Assembly: GCA_963735465.1 (NCBI GenBank)
Contig: CAVTLA010000001.1
Location: 806,001 to 870,000 of the forward strand
Length of the DNA: 64,000 nucleotides
Reading direction: 5' to 3'
Source of the DNA: DASZHJ01 sp963735465
Lineage (GTDB): Bacteria; Pseudomonadota; Alphaproteobacteria; ATCC43930; CGMCC-115725
Position numbers and translations under genes: made by a program. Below, piece after piece: positions 55,819-64,000 of this stretch. The stretch's first letter is position 1; every line of letters starts with the position of its first letter. The notes beneath the pieces are model-generated. The model searched no databases. It was not told the origin of the DNA and saw nothing but the letters and a program-made list of their open reading frames with translations.

Positions 55819-56679
55819 ATGCGAGCACGCATCCGCGGCACCGAGATCTTCTTCGACATCGAGGGGGCGGCGCTGGTCCCGGACGGGCCGCGCATGCGGG
55901 AGCGGCCGGTCGCCTTCATCATTCATGGCGGGCCTGGCGGCGATCACAGCGGCTTCAAGCCGGTGCTGTCGCCCCTCGCCGAGGGGATGCAGCTCGTCTA
56001 CTTCGATCATCGCGGCCAGGGGCGCTCGGCGCGAGGCGATCCGGCCACATATACCCTCGATGAGAATGTCGAGGACATGGAAGCGCTGCGGCTGCATCTG
56101 GGCCCGGGCCCTGTTGTCAGCGTCGGCACCTCCTATGGCGGCATGGTGGCGATGGCTCATGCGGCGCGCTATCCCGCGTCGGTCTCGCACCTCATCCTCG
56201 TGGTGACCGCCGCCCATGGCGGCTTCATCGCCCGCGCCCGGAAGATCGTGCGGGAGCGCGGCACGCCGGAACAGCAGCGGGTCTGCGAGGCGCTGTGGCG
56301 TGGCGACTTCAAGGACGTGGCAGAGCTGCGCCACTACTACGCGGTGATGGGACCGCTCTACAGCCGCCGCTACGATCCCGCGCTGGCGGCGCCGGGCCTG
56401 CAGAGGACGATCCATTCGCCGGACGCGATCAACCGCGCCTTCGGCGGGTTCCTGCGGACTTTCGATCTCCGGCCGGAGCTCGGCCGCATCACGGCGCCGA
56501 CCCTGCTCATCGCCGGCCGGCACGACTGGATCTGCCCGCCGGAGTTCTCTGAGGAGATCGCCGGTCTCATTCCGGGCTCGGAGTTCCGCATCTTCGAGGA
56601 GAGCAGCCACTCCGTACGCGTCGACGAGCCCCAGGCGCTGCTCCAGGCCATCGCGGAGTTCGTCCACCGCCTGCGCTGA
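55819..56679 (+). CDS. Alpha/beta hydrolase (proline iminopeptidase-like, S33 type)
   Basis: A 286-residue serine hydrolase. The oxyanion loop is HGGPGGDHSGF, the nucleophile Ser lies in SVGTSYGGMVAMAHA, the acid Asp in IAGRHDWICPP and the His in EESSHSVRVDEP, so a full triad is present. The HGGPG motif is characteristic of proline iminopeptidases and related amidases. Cytoplasmic, no signal. It reads 19 nt after the M81 gene and ends 7 nt before the convergent dctM stop. Confidence 0.88.
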   Translation: MRARIRGTEIFFDIEGAALVPDGPRMRERPVAFIIHGGPGGDHSGFKPVLSPLAEGMQLVYFDHRGQGRSARGDPATYTLDENVEDMEALRLHLGPGPVVSVGTSYGGMVAMAHAARYPASVSHLILVVTAAHGGFIARARKIVRERGTPEQQRVCEALWRGDFKDVAELRHYYAVMGPLYSRRYDPALAAPGLQRTIHSPDAINRAFGGFLRTFDLRPELGRITAPTLLIAGRHDWICPPEFSEEIAGLIPGSEFRIFEESSHSVRVDEPQALLQAIAEFVHRLR

Positions 56680-56686
56680 GAAAACC

Positions 56687-57976
56687 TCAGTGCACCACCA
56701 GGTGCACCAGCCAGAGCGAGATCGCCGGAACGTAGGTCACCAGCATCAGCACCGCGAACATCACACCGTAGAACGGCCAGATCGTCCGCATGACCTGCTC
56801 CATCGTCACCTTGCCGACGGCGCAGCCCACGAACAGGATCGAACCGACCGGCGGGTGGCAGAGGCCGATGCCGAGGTTCAGCATCATGATCATGCCGAAA
56901 TGCACGGGATCGACGCCAAAGTTCATCACCACCGGTAGCAGGATCGGCGTGCAGATCAGGATCGAGGGCGCCATGTCCATGAGGCAGCCCAGCACCAGCA
57001 GCATTACGTTGATGAGCATGAGGATGACGTATTTGTCGTGAGACACCGTCAGGAACGCCGCGGTGATCTTCGCCGGCATCTGCATCAGCGCCATGATGTA
57101 GCCGAGGCTGGCGGCCATCGCGATCAAGGTCATCACCATCGCGACCGTGCGGAGCGTGCGGTGGATCAGAGTCGGGAGATCACTCCAGCGATAGTCGCGG
57201 TAGATGAACATGGTGACGAAGAAGGCCCAGAGGCAGGCGACCGCGCCGGCCTCGATGGCGGTGAAGACGCCGCCGAGGATGCCGCCGAGGATAATGATCA
57301 GCGTGATCAGGCCCCAGAAAGCATCGAGGGCGATGCGTGCCGCCTGGCGCAGCGGCACGGCTTCGCCGCGGGGGTGGCCGTCCCGATAGGCCAGCACGAT
57401 CACCAGGAGGATGAGCGAGGCACCTAGCAGCAGGCCGGGCACGACGCCGGCCATGAACAGGCTGATGACGGAAATGGTCCCGCCGGTGGCCAGGGAATAG
57501 ATCACCGCGTTGTGGCTCGGCGGCACCAGGAGCGCCTGCACCGAGGCGGTGATGGTGACGTTGGTGGCGAAGACGCGGGGATAGCCGCTCTTCTCCATCT
57601 GCGGGATCATGACGGAGCCGATCGCGGAGGTATCCGCCACGGCGGAGCCGGAGATGCCGCTGAGGAAGGTGGTGGCAATGACGTTCACCACCGAGAGACC
57701 GCCGCGGATGCGGATAAATCCCACCAGGACGTTGGCGAAGGCGACCAGCCGCCCGGCCATGCCGCCCTCCGCCATGATGGCGCCGGCCAGTACGAAGAAT
57801 GGGATGGTCAGCATGGCGAATTTGCTGACGCCGCTGGAGATCTGCAGCATGACCGCTTCCAGCGGAATGTTGATCCACCAGGCGCCGGCGAGGGCCGCCA
57901 GGCCGAGGGAATAGGCGATCGGCACGCCGAGAGCGAAGCACAGGAACAGGGTCCCGAGCGGTATCAGAATATCCAT
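56687..57976 (-). CDS. dctM: TRAP transporter large permease (DctM)
   Basis: A 429-residue membrane protein with about twelve hydrophobic segments. LAGAIMAEGGMAGRLVAFAN, GISGSAVADTSAIGSVMIPQM and MMLNLGIGLCHPPVGSILFVG are DctM hallmarks. It couples C4-dicarboxylate or other organic acid uptake to a sodium or proton gradient. Last gene of the minus-strand TRAP operon, 52 nt after dctQ. Confidence 0.95.
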   Translation of the reverse strand: MDILIPLGTLFLCFALGVPIAYSLGLAALAGAWWINIPLEAVMLQISSGVSKFAMLTIPFFVLAGAIMAEGGMAGRLVAFANVLVGFIRIRGGLSVVNVIATTFLSGISGSAVADTSAIGSVMIPQMEKSGYPRVFATNVTITASVQALLVPPSHNAVIYSLATGGTISVISLFMAGVVPGLLLGASLILLVIVLAYRDGHPRGEAVPLRQAARIALDAFWGLITLIIILGGILGGVFTAIEAGAVACLWAFFVTMFIYRDYRWSDLPTLIHRTLRTVAMVMTLIAMAASLGYIMALMQMPAKITAAFLTVSHDKYVILMLINVMLLVLGCLMDMAPSILICTPILLPVVMNFGVDPVHFGMIMMLNLGIGLCHPPVGSILFVGCAVGKVTMEQVMRTIWPFYGVMFAVLMLVTYVPAISLWLVHLVVH

Positions 57977-58028
57977 GCAGGCGATCTCCGCGGCGATGCC
58001 GGGCGTCGAGGGACGGGGAGGATGGGGT

Positions 58029-58520
58029 TCAATGCATTCCCGGCGTCTGCCGGGTCGGCGGTCCGATCACGATGCGCTCGATGACGAACAGCAGGGTGAT
58101 GAAGCCGCCGATGGGAATGGGGAGATATGTGGCACCGACTGAGAGGAAGGGAAACTCCGCGATCGACTGGTGCCAGGTGGTCTCCACCAGGCGCATACCC
58201 CAGACCACCATGAAGACGCTGATGAGGGCTACCAGCAGCTCGGCGACGAGATCGATGATGCGCTGTCCCAACTCCGGCAGCAGCGAGACGAGAACCCTGA
58301 CCCGCATGTGGAGCGCGCTGCGATAGCAGGCGGCGGCGCCGATGAAGGTGAGCACGATCGCCAGCAGGATCGCCATCGGCTCCGGCCAGGACGCGGCGCT
58401 GTTGAGGACGTAGCGGGTGAAGACGCTCCAGGGGATGACCGCCGAGATCAGCACCAGCGCCGTCCCCGCCACGATCACGCAGAGCAGGTAGAGCTTGTCC
58501 ATCAACTCGCGAAAGCCCAT
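58029..58520 (-). CDS. dctQ: TRAP transporter small permease (DctQ)
   Basis: A 163-residue four-helix protein. ATG 58520 has SD AAGGAAGGA; the frame opens at 58556. LCVIVAGTALVLISAVIPWSVF, ASWPEPMAILLAIVLTFIGAA and a C-terminal hydrophobic GGFITLLFVIERI fit DctQ. Lies between dctP (115-nt gap) and dctM. Confidence 0.9.
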   Translation of the reverse strand: MGFRELMDKLYLLCVIVAGTALVLISAVIPWSVFTRYVLNSAASWPEPMAILLAIVLTFIGAAACYRSALHMRVRVLVSLLPELGQRIIDLVAELLVALISVFMVVWGMRLVETTWHQSIAEFPFLSVGATYLPIPIGGFITLLFVIERIVIGPPTRQTPGMH

Positions 58521-58635
58521 CGACAGTCCTTCCTTCGATGACCCCAGTGAGGTCAAGACGATGCCGGCTCGGCCGCTGACGGGCCGAGCCGGTCTCGATT
58601 GCGGCGGCTGCCGCCGGAGGTCCGGCGGCGCCCGG

Positions 58636-59640
58636 TCAGGTCACCGCCTGAATGCGCTTGATGAGATCGGCGTATTTGGCGCCGTACTTGTCCCAGACCG
58701 GCTTGACCGCATCCTGGAACGGCTTCTTGTCCGCGATCTGGTCGACCTCGATGTTGGCGGCCTTCATCTTGTCGAGGGCCTCCTTCTCCTTGGCGAGCCA
58801 GAGCGTGCGCTCTTCCATCTGCGCCTCGCGGGAGAGCTTGGTGACGAGGGACTGATCGTCCTTGGAGAGCGAGTCCCAGGTTGGCCGGGAGAAGATCAGG
58901 ATCTCCGGCACGATGAGATGCTCGGTCATCGTGTAGAACTTCGCCACCTGATAGTGGTTGTCGAAGACGTAGCTCGGCAGGTTGTTCTCCGCGCCGTCGA
59001 CCACGCCGGTCTGCAGCGCACTGAACACCTGGTCGTAGCCCATGGCGACACCGTTGCCGCCGAGCGCGTTCATCATGTCGACGAACATGGGATTGCCGAT
59101 CACGCGGATCTTGAGGCCCTTCAGATCCGCGATGCTCTTGATGGCGTGCTTGGTGTCGTACATGCTCCGCGAGCCCGCATCCATCCAGCAGAGGCCCACG
59201 AGATGGGTCTGCGGATTGTTGGTGACCTTGCCGAGCAGCTCCTGCCCGATCGGGCCGTCGATCACCTTCTCCATGTGAGCGGTGTCACGGAAGAGGAAGG
59301 GCAGGTTGAAGACGTTGAGATCGTCCACGACGGGACCTAACGCGCCGACGCTGACGCGGCCGATCTGGATGGCGCCGATCTGCGCCTGCTCGATCGCCTC
59401 CTTCTCGCCGCCGAGCTGCATCGAGGCGTACATCTGGACGCTGAGGCGGCCGTTGGTGGCGGCCTCCAGCTTCTTTCCCATGCTCTCGACGGCGGTGACC
59501 GTCGGGTAGCCTTCGGGATGCACGTCCGAGGCCTTGAACACCATCTTGCTCTGCGCGGACGCCAAGCGCGGAGCGCCGAGCCCGCCAACGCTGATCGCGG
59601 CAGCCGCCGCACCCAGCTTCAGCACATCACGCCGTTTCAT
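58636..59640 (-). CDS. dctP: TRAP transporter substrate-binding protein (DctP)
   Basis: A 334-residue periplasmic protein. A Tat-like signal (MKRRDVLKLGAAAAAISVGG) ends near LASAQ. The mature part has GRLSVQMYASMQLGGEKEAIEQAQIG, the ligand-contact segment LVGLCWMDAGSRSMY, LKIRVIGNPMFVDMMNALGG and TGVVDGAENNLPSYVFDNHY, all TRAP binding protein marks. The conserved Arg for carboxylates lies in KIRVIGNP. First gene of the operon, with SD AGGGAGAG, divergent from the GntR regulator. Confidence 0.95.
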   Translation of the reverse strand: MKRRDVLKLGAAAAAISVGGLGAPRLASAQSKMVFKASDVHPEGYPTVTAVESMGKKLEAATNGRLSVQMYASMQLGGEKEAIEQAQIGAIQIGRVSVGALGPVVDDLNVFNLPFLFRDTAHMEKVIDGPIGQELLGKVTNNPQTHLVGLCWMDAGSRSMYDTKHAIKSIADLKGLKIRVIGNPMFVDMMNALGGNGVAMGYDQVFSALQTGVVDGAENNLPSYVFDNHYQVAKFYTMTEHLIVPEILIFSRPTWDSLSKDDQSLVTKLSREAQMEERTLWLAKEKEALDKMKAANIEVDQIADKKPFQDAVKPVWDKYGAKYADLIKRIQAVT

Positions 59641-59812
59641 TCGTCTCTCTCCCTATGATGATTGGTTTGGTATCAGCGCAGGCCGCCGCGCCGCCTGGAG
59701 ACGGGTTCGCAGACCGACCATGAATGTGTGCAGACAGAGAGCCCTGGCATCCCAACTGGGTGCGATCGGGCTCCTGCGGGCAAGGCATGCTCCAAGCGGT
59801 TTCGTCCCATAA

Positions 59813-60628
59813 TTGACCGTTGCGAGCGGTCTGTTGTCGTTGTTAACTTGTACGATAAGCATACATCAGACGAGGTTTTCTCTGTCAAGCGAAACCGGGT
59901 CGTCCAGCCTGCTGCGTCCTCTGGCACCGACGCGCAATCGGACCACCGAGGTGACGGATCGGCTGCGGGCGGAGATCGCCAGCGGCCGGCTGGTGCCTGG
60001 GGCACGGCTACCGACGGAGCTCAAGATGCAGGCGGTCATGGGCGTGAGCCGCACGGTAGTGCGCGAGGCCGTGGCGGCGCTCCGCGCCCAGGGCCTGGTG
60101 GTGACCCGTCAGGGCCTGGGCGCATTCGTCGCTGGCGAGGGACAGCCGCGCCCGTTCCGCATCGATCCCGGCGGACTGAAGTCGATCGCCGCGGTGCTGG
60201 ACGTGATGGAGCTGCGGATGGCGGTCGAGGTCGAGACCGCCGGCCTCGCGGCGGAGCGTGCCACGCCGGCACGGCTGCGGGCGATTGAGGACGCGCTCGC
60301 CGCCGCCGAGGCGGCGGTCGGGCGCGACGAGGCGGCCGTCGGCGAGGATTTCCTATTGCACCGGGCGATCGCCGAGGCGACCGGCAACGGGCAGTTCAAG
60401 CAGTTCCTGGAATTTCTCGGTCGCTTCATCATTCCGCGCCGAAGCATATGGGTCGAGCCCGGCCTGCCCGCCGCGCGCCGCGCCTATCTCGACGCGATCC
60501 AGAATGAGCATCGCGCGATCGCCGCCGCCATCGCCGCACAGGACGGCGCGGCAGCCCGCGCCGCCATGCGCCGCCACCTCGTCAACGGGCGCGAGCGCTA
60601 TCGGCGATTGATGGGCGGCGAGACCTGA
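59813..60628 (+). CDS. GntR family (FadR subfamily) transcriptional regulator, start uncertain
   Basis: Up to 271 residues. The winged helix is VTDRLRAEIASGRLVPGARL, with LPTELKMQAVMGVSRTVVREAVAALRAQGLV. The FCD effector domain has ELRMAVEVETAGLAA, FLLHRAIAEATGN and EHRAIAAAIAAQD, with the metal-ligand His residues. No ATG or GTG lies in frame before the DNA-binding domain; only TTG codons at 59813, 59834 and 59840 are available, so either a TTG start is used or there is an indel. It is divergent from the TRAP operon and very likely its repressor. Confidence 0.82.
   Translation: MTVASGLLSLLTCTISIHQTRFSLSSETGSSSLLRPLAPTRNRTTEVTDRLRAEIASGRLVPGARLPTELKMQAVMGVSRTVVREAVAALRAQGLVVTRQGLGAFVAGEGQPRPFRIDPGGLKSIAAVLDVMELRMAVEVETAGLAAERATPARLRAIEDALAAAEAAVGRDEAAVGEDFLLHRAIAEATGNGQFKQFLEFLGRFIIPRRSIWVEPGLPAARRAYLDAIQNEHRAIAAAIAAQDGAAARAAMRRHLVNGRERYRRLMGGET
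59849..59865. promoter_or_regulatory. Possible GntR operator between dctP and the regulator gene
   Basis: TGTA, 9-nt spacer, TACA (TGTACGATAAGCATACA) in an A/T-richer stretch of the divergent region, 209 nt before dctP. The TGTA-TACA pattern suits FadR-type dimers, but the spacing is longer than in known sites. Confidence 0.3.
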
Positions 60629-60651
60629 GGGCCATCCTCGGAGGCGGCGCT

Positions 60652-61380
60652 CTACGCCTTGCCGCGATCGAGGGCGTCGCCCGCCGCGGCGATGCCGTTC
60701 AGATAGACTTCCCAGACGTGCAGGTTGATCTCGCAAGCTTTGACGACGGCGTCTTCCATGCCGTACTGCTCCGCGAAATCACCGACCGCCTGCCAGCCCA
60801 TGTTCGAATGCACGATATCGGCTTCCTCGTGCAGCTCGAAGAAGTCGAGCTGCTCATCGGTCAATCCGAACAGCCGGCGCCAGCGGTCGCGCTCGAGGCC
60901 GAACCAGCCGCGATCGTGGATCGGGCCGGTGCCGTAGCCCGGCACGTTGATGCGCTCGGCGCAGGTGTTGGCGACGATGCCTTCGAGCCAGTGGCGATTG
61001 CTCATCAGCCCTTCCCAAGCGGCCCAGGCGATCTGGGTCGAAGGCAGCGGCGGTGCCGCGCGGATCTCTTCCAGCGACAGGCCGATGTGAGTGCCAAGCT
61101 CCTCGATGATCTGCCAATGCGCCTTGCCGCCACCATGCTCGTGATCGGCGATCACTTCTTCGGTGCAGGCCCGAATGATCCTGAGCCGCGTCTCCCAGTC
61201 CGTGCAGTTGGTGGCAACGCGCAGCTTCAGGACCGAATTGCGCTGGCGCGTGTTGAGCCGGTGCTGCTTCACGAAGGTGCGCGCGCGCCCCGGCGTCATC
61301 TCCTCACGGAAGTAGCGCACGCGATTGCAGAACTCGGTGACGACGGCGTCCAGGCGACGCAGCACGGCTTCCTTGCTCAT
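60652..61380 (-). CDS. Heme-oxygenase-like diiron oxidase (TenA/PqqC/CADD-like fold)
   Basis: A 242-residue all-helical protein. The putative ligand set is complete: Glu75 and His82 (EEVIADHEHGG, E-x6-H), Glu142 (NTCAERIN), and His184, Asp188, His191 (FFELHEEADIVHS, H-x3-D-x2-H). This is the six-ligand pattern of heme-oxygenase-like diiron oxidases/oxygenases such as CADD and UndA, and argues against a cofactor-free PqqC or TenA role. The substrate is unknown. It follows an ACMSD-type amidohydrolase gene by 127 nt and LivFG genes further up, so it probably belongs to a catabolic operon on the minus strand. Confidence 0.78.
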   Translation of the reverse strand: MSKEAVLRRLDAVVTEFCNRVRYFREEMTPGRARTFVKQHRLNTRQRNSVLKLRVATNCTDWETRLRIIRACTEEVIADHEHGGGKAHWQIIEELGTHIGLSLEEIRAAPPLPSTQIAWAAWEGLMSNRHWLEGIVANTCAERINVPGYGTGPIHDRGWFGLERDRWRRLFGLTDEQLDFFELHEEADIVHSNMGWQAVGDFAEQYGMEDAVVKACEINLHVWEVYLNGIAAAGDALDRGKA

Positions 61381-61507
61381 TCCGGACCCTTGCGATGAAT
61401 AGCGGGACAGGCGCGGGACGGGAATGTCCCGGCTCGATCGGCCGGATTATCCCGGCCCGCGCCTCATACCGCAAAGACGATCGGTCGATGGCTCGGATAA
61501 GGCGGGC

Positions 61508-62635
61508 TTATCGAGATCGGGAGGCGCGTTTGGGATTGCGGGAGGACTTTGCGGCCGCCGACTTGGGCAGCCGGATACGCAGCAGGCGCGCCGCGTTGCC
61601 GCCGAGAATTGCGGCTTTCTCCGCGCGGCTGAGGCCGCCGGCGCTCATCACATGTCCCACCGGATCGGGATCCGCCATGTCATAGGGATAATCGCTGCCG
61701 AGCAGCACGTGATCGGAGCCGTATTGCTGCACGAGATATTCGAGCTGATGATCGGTGAATACGACGGTATCGAAATAGAGTTTCTTGAGATAGCTGGTAG
61801 GCGCTTTCTTTATGAGGCGCCGGCAGTCCGAGCGCGCGCCGTGCGCGTGATCCATGCGGCCGGAATAGGCCGGCAGGAAGCCGCCGCCATGGGCGATGCA
61901 CAGCTTCAGGCGCGGATAGGCATCGAGCACGCCGCCGAAGATCAGGTGACTCACCGCCACGGTGGAGGCGAGCGGATTGCCGATCACGTTGATGAAGTAA
62001 TGGTCGTTGAGGCGCTGACCATCGGTGTAGCCGCTCGGATGCATGAAGAGGAGAATCCCGAGCTCCTGGGCCTTGGCGAAGAACGGGCGGAAGCGCTCGC
62101 TCGACAGCTCCTCGCCGGCGACGTCGGTGCAGATCTCGACGCCGCGCAGGTTAAGTTCCTTAACCATCCGCTCAAGCTCGGTCACCGCCATGTCCGGCGA
62201 TTGCAGCGGCACCGTGCCGAGCCCGACGAAGCGGTCGGGATTGCCGGCGACGATCTCGGCGATCCGGTCGTTGATCTGGCGCGAGGTCTGCCGCCCAAGC
62301 TCCGGCTCGACCCAGTAATAATACTGGGACGGCGCCGGCGAGATGGCCTGGATGTCGATGCCGAGCTTGTCCATCTCGGCAAGCCGCGTCGCCACCGAGG
62401 TGATCTTGCTGCGGATGGTCTGCCCCTGCTTTTGATTCACCTCCCGGGTCGCCGCGTTGGCGAATTTCACCAGCGCATCGGTTTCCGGATGAAACACCGG
62501 CTTCACCAACTCGTCGGCCTCGGGGGTGAGAACGTGACAGTGGATGTCGATGGTGGCGGTGCGGGCCGAGCCCCGACGGGATTTTGCCTTGAGCATCGGG
62601 CCGCCGGCACGCGCCGGGTTGCAGGTGTAGAACAT
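61508..62635 (-). CDS. Amidohydrolase family 2 protein (ACMSD-like decarboxylase/hydrolase)
   Basis: A 375-residue TIM barrel. ATG 62635 has SD GAGGAGG; the frame opens upstream at 62734. Metal ligands are HxH in IDIHCHVLTP, His in LLFMHPSGY, His in CIAHGGGFLP and Asp in LLGSDYPYD. Family members decarboxylate aromatic or amino-muconate acids or hydrolyse related bonds. A basic tail (SRNPKRASRSR) ends the protein. It lies 58 nt after livF, linking it with amino-acid or amide-type uptake. Confidence 0.88.
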   Translation of the reverse strand: MFYTCNPARAGGPMLKAKSRRGSARTATIDIHCHVLTPEADELVKPVFHPETDALVKFANAATREVNQKQGQTIRSKITSVATRLAEMDKLGIDIQAISPAPSQYYYWVEPELGRQTSRQINDRIAEIVAGNPDRFVGLGTVPLQSPDMAVTELERMVKELNLRGVEICTDVAGEELSSERFRPFFAKAQELGILLFMHPSGYTDGQRLNDHYFINVIGNPLASTVAVSHLIFGGVLDAYPRLKLCIAHGGGFLPAYSGRMDHAHGARSDCRRLIKKAPTSYLKKLYFDTVVFTDHQLEYLVQQYGSDHVLLGSDYPYDMADPDPVGHVMSAGGLSRAEKAAILGGNAARLLRIRLPKSAAAKSSRNPKRASRSR

Positions 62636-62693
62636 CGTCAATTTCCTCCTCGTGCGAAAGAGAGTGCCATCGGTCGGAGCGGTCGAGCTGAAG

Positions 62694-63413
62694 TCAGAAG
62701 ACTCCGAGGTGCTGGTGCAGATCGACGCCGTCACGCCGGAGATCGGCGGCGCTGGTATTTACGGCAACGCGGCCGCTGTTGAGGATCACGATATCGTCGG
62801 CGATGTCGAAGACCAGCTTGGCGTTCTGCTCCACCAGGACGATCGAAAGACCGCGCTCCCTCAGGGTCCGGATCGTCGCCATGACGTCGGCGACGATCTG
62901 CGGCGCCAGCCCCTCGGAGGGCTCGTCCATCAGCAGCACGCGGGGATTCGTCATCAGCGCCCGCGCGATCGCCAGCATCTGCTGCTCGCCGCCGGAGAGA
63001 TATCCCGCCGTCTGCTCCCGTCGCTCGTAGAGGCGCGGGAAGGTCTCGAATACGGTCGCGAGCGTCCAGGCCACGGCGGTTTCCACCCGGGGTCGGCGTG
63101 CCACCACGCCCAGGTTCTCCCGCACCGTGAGCGAGCGGAAGACGCGGCGCCCCTGGGGCACCAGGGCCATGCCGAGGGCGGCGATCGCCTCCGGCGCCGC
63201 GCCCGATACCGTCGCGCCGAAGAACTCCACCGCGCCATGGCGCGGCGCCAGCAGCCCGACGGCGACGCTCATGCAAGTCGACTTGCCGGCGCCGTTGCGG
63301 CCGAGGAGGCCGAGCAGCGTGCCCTCCCGCAGGCGGAACGATACCGACTGCAGCACGTGGCTGTCGCCGTAGAAGGCGTCGACGTCGCGCAGCGCCAGGG
63401 CGTCAGTCGCCAA
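62694..63413 (-). CDS. livF: Branched-chain amino acid-type ABC transporter ATP-binding protein LivF
   Basis: A 239-residue ATPase starting at TTG 63413, with GGGAGGT just upstream and an 11-nt overlap with livG. Walker A is GRNGAGKST, signature LSGGEQQMLAIARAL, Walker B VLLMDEPSEGLAP and the switch LVEQNAKLVFDIAD. LVPQGRRVFRSLTVRENL is the LivF-specific segment. Ligand of this HAAT-family importer may be an amino acid, amide or aromatic acid. Confidence 0.93.
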   Translation of the reverse strand: MATDALALRDVDAFYGDSHVLQSVSFRLREGTLLGLLGRNGAGKSTCMSVAVGLLAPRHGAVEFFGATVSGAAPEAIAALGMALVPQGRRVFRSLTVRENLGVVARRPRVETAVAWTLATVFETFPRLYERREQTAGYLSGGEQQMLAIARALMTNPRVLLMDEPSEGLAPQIVADVMATIRTLRERGLSIVLVEQNAKLVFDIADDIVILNSGRVAVNTSAADLRRDGVDLHQHLGVF

Positions 63414-63999
63414 GATAGACCTCCCGGGTGCGCGGATGGCTCACCACCTCGGCGCGCGTGCCCTCGACGATGACCTGGCCGAAATGCAGGAGGGTAATGC
63501 GGTCGGCGAACTCGAGGGCCACGTCCATGTCATGCTCGATCATGACGACGGTGACGTCGCGCGGTATGCCCTGCAGGAGGCGCTGCACATCCCGCCGCTC
63601 ATCGGCGGAGAGGCCGGCGAAGGGCTCGTCGAGGAGTAGCACCCGGGGGTTCTGCGCCAGCGCCATGGCGATTTCCACCCGCCGCCGCTCGCCATACGAG
63701 GTTTCCGAGAGCGGCCGATCGGCGATGCCCTCCAGGCCGACGCTGGCGAGGGCTTCGCGCGCCCGGCGGATCAGGTCCTGCTGGCCGTCGAGGCGGACGA
63801 ACGGGTTCCAGCGCAGGGGCATGAGGCCGAGGAGCGCCAGGATGACGTTCCGCAGCAGCGTATCGCGCGGGAAGAGCGTGATGATCTGATATGTCCGGGC
63901 AAGCCCGAGATGGGCGCGCGCCCGGTTCGGCAGGCGCGTGATATCGCGCCCTCGAAGATGGATGGAGCCGCGATCCGACCTGAGCTCGCCGGCGATCAG
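63403..63999 (-). CDS. livG: Branched-chain amino acid-type ABC transporter ATP-binding protein LivG (partial)
   Basis: Runs in from the right edge, so the N-terminus with Walker A is missing. Visible are LIAGELRSDRGSIHLRGRDI, LARTYQIITLFP (Q loop), the signature TSYGERRRVEIAMAL, Walker B VLLLDEPFAGLSADE, and the switch MIEHDMDVALEFAD. The end, EVVSHPRTREVYLGD, is typical of LivG. An internal ATG at 63822 is not the start. Pairs with LivF. Confidence 0.93.
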   Translation of the reverse strand: MIAGELRSDRGSIHLRGRDITRLPNRARAHLGLARTYQIITLFPRDTLLRNVILALLGLMPLRWNPFVRLDGQQDLIRRAREALASVGLEGIADRPLSETSYGERRRVEIAMALAQNPRVLLLDEPFAGLSADERRDVQRLLQGIPRDVTVVMIEHDMDVALEFADRITLLHFGQVIVEGTRAEVVSHPRTREVYLGD

Positions 64000-64000
64000 A

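Overview
The window is about 64 kb of GC-rich DNA with tightly packed genes, many ATGA start/stop overlaps and alphaproteobacterial gene families: a transaldolase/glucose-6-phosphate isomerase fusion, a glycerol-type ABC transporter, a dihydroxyacetone (DHA) kinase with its own PTS phosphocarriers, and TRAP, NitT/TauT, Liv and Dpp transporters. I read it as the chromosome of a heterotrophic alphaproteobacterium, possibly Rhodospirillales-like. I see no tRNA, rRNA, CRISPR array, integrase or transposase. Two genes are each broken by a one-base indel, which fits either a draft assembly or fresh pseudogenes.

Layout. (1) 2-3966, plus strand: the end of hydantoinase A, hydantoinase B, a frameshifted SDR dehydrogenase and an acetamidase/formamidase, an amide or hydantoin degradation cluster. 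(2) 3905-6082, minus: GST, ChaC and an RmlC-like epimerase, less GC-rich than the rest. (3) 6410-13876: a dipeptide-type ABC importer split between divergent operons. The ATPases share a transcript with a tautomerase, a luciferase-like oxidoreductase and an ABM-domain protein; the binding protein and permeases are on the other strand. A LysR regulator converges on them. (4) 15158-16162: a close homologue of F420-dependent glucose-6-phosphate dehydrogenase. (5) 16448-27825: a glycerol-type ABC importer (binding protein, two permeases, a small two-TM protein, two ATPases), then DhaL, DhaM, HPr, enzyme I, a small HTH-like protein, DhaK and an amidohydrolase. The import and the PEP-driven phosphorylation of a C3 substrate appear to be encoded together. 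(6) 28072-41725: a ten-gene operon for the pentose phosphate pathway (tkt, tal-pgi, gnd, zwf, pgl, rpiA), gluconate kinase, two paralogous HAD phosphatases and a cytosolic GH15 glucan hydrolase, followed by galE.

(7) 42856-51536: an OmpA-family protein with a duplicated N-terminal domain, and two MmgE/PrpD proteins bracketing two NitT/TauT binding proteins, a carboxymuconolactone-decarboxylase-like protein and one permease/ATPase pair. (8) 51553-54144, minus: a frameshifted polytopic membrane protein and a secreted phosphoesterase. (9) 54315-60628: an M81 (MlrC-like) peptidase, an alpha/beta hydrolase, a complete TRAP transporter and its divergent GntR regulator. (10) 60652-63999, minus: LivG (cut by the window edge), LivF, an ACMSD-type amidohydrolase and a heme-oxygenase-like protein with a full set of diiron ligands.

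Functionally the window is a catabolic region. Blocks 5 and 6 form its core: imported C3 substrate and glucans or gluconate feed into the pentose phosphate cycle, with a possible F420-linked oxidation of glucose 6-phosphate. Two copies of a roughly 110-nt palindromic repeat, 35 kb apart, and two inverted repeats with GTTTAG...CTAAAC arms upstream of the C3 and NitT operons are the most notable non-coding elements.
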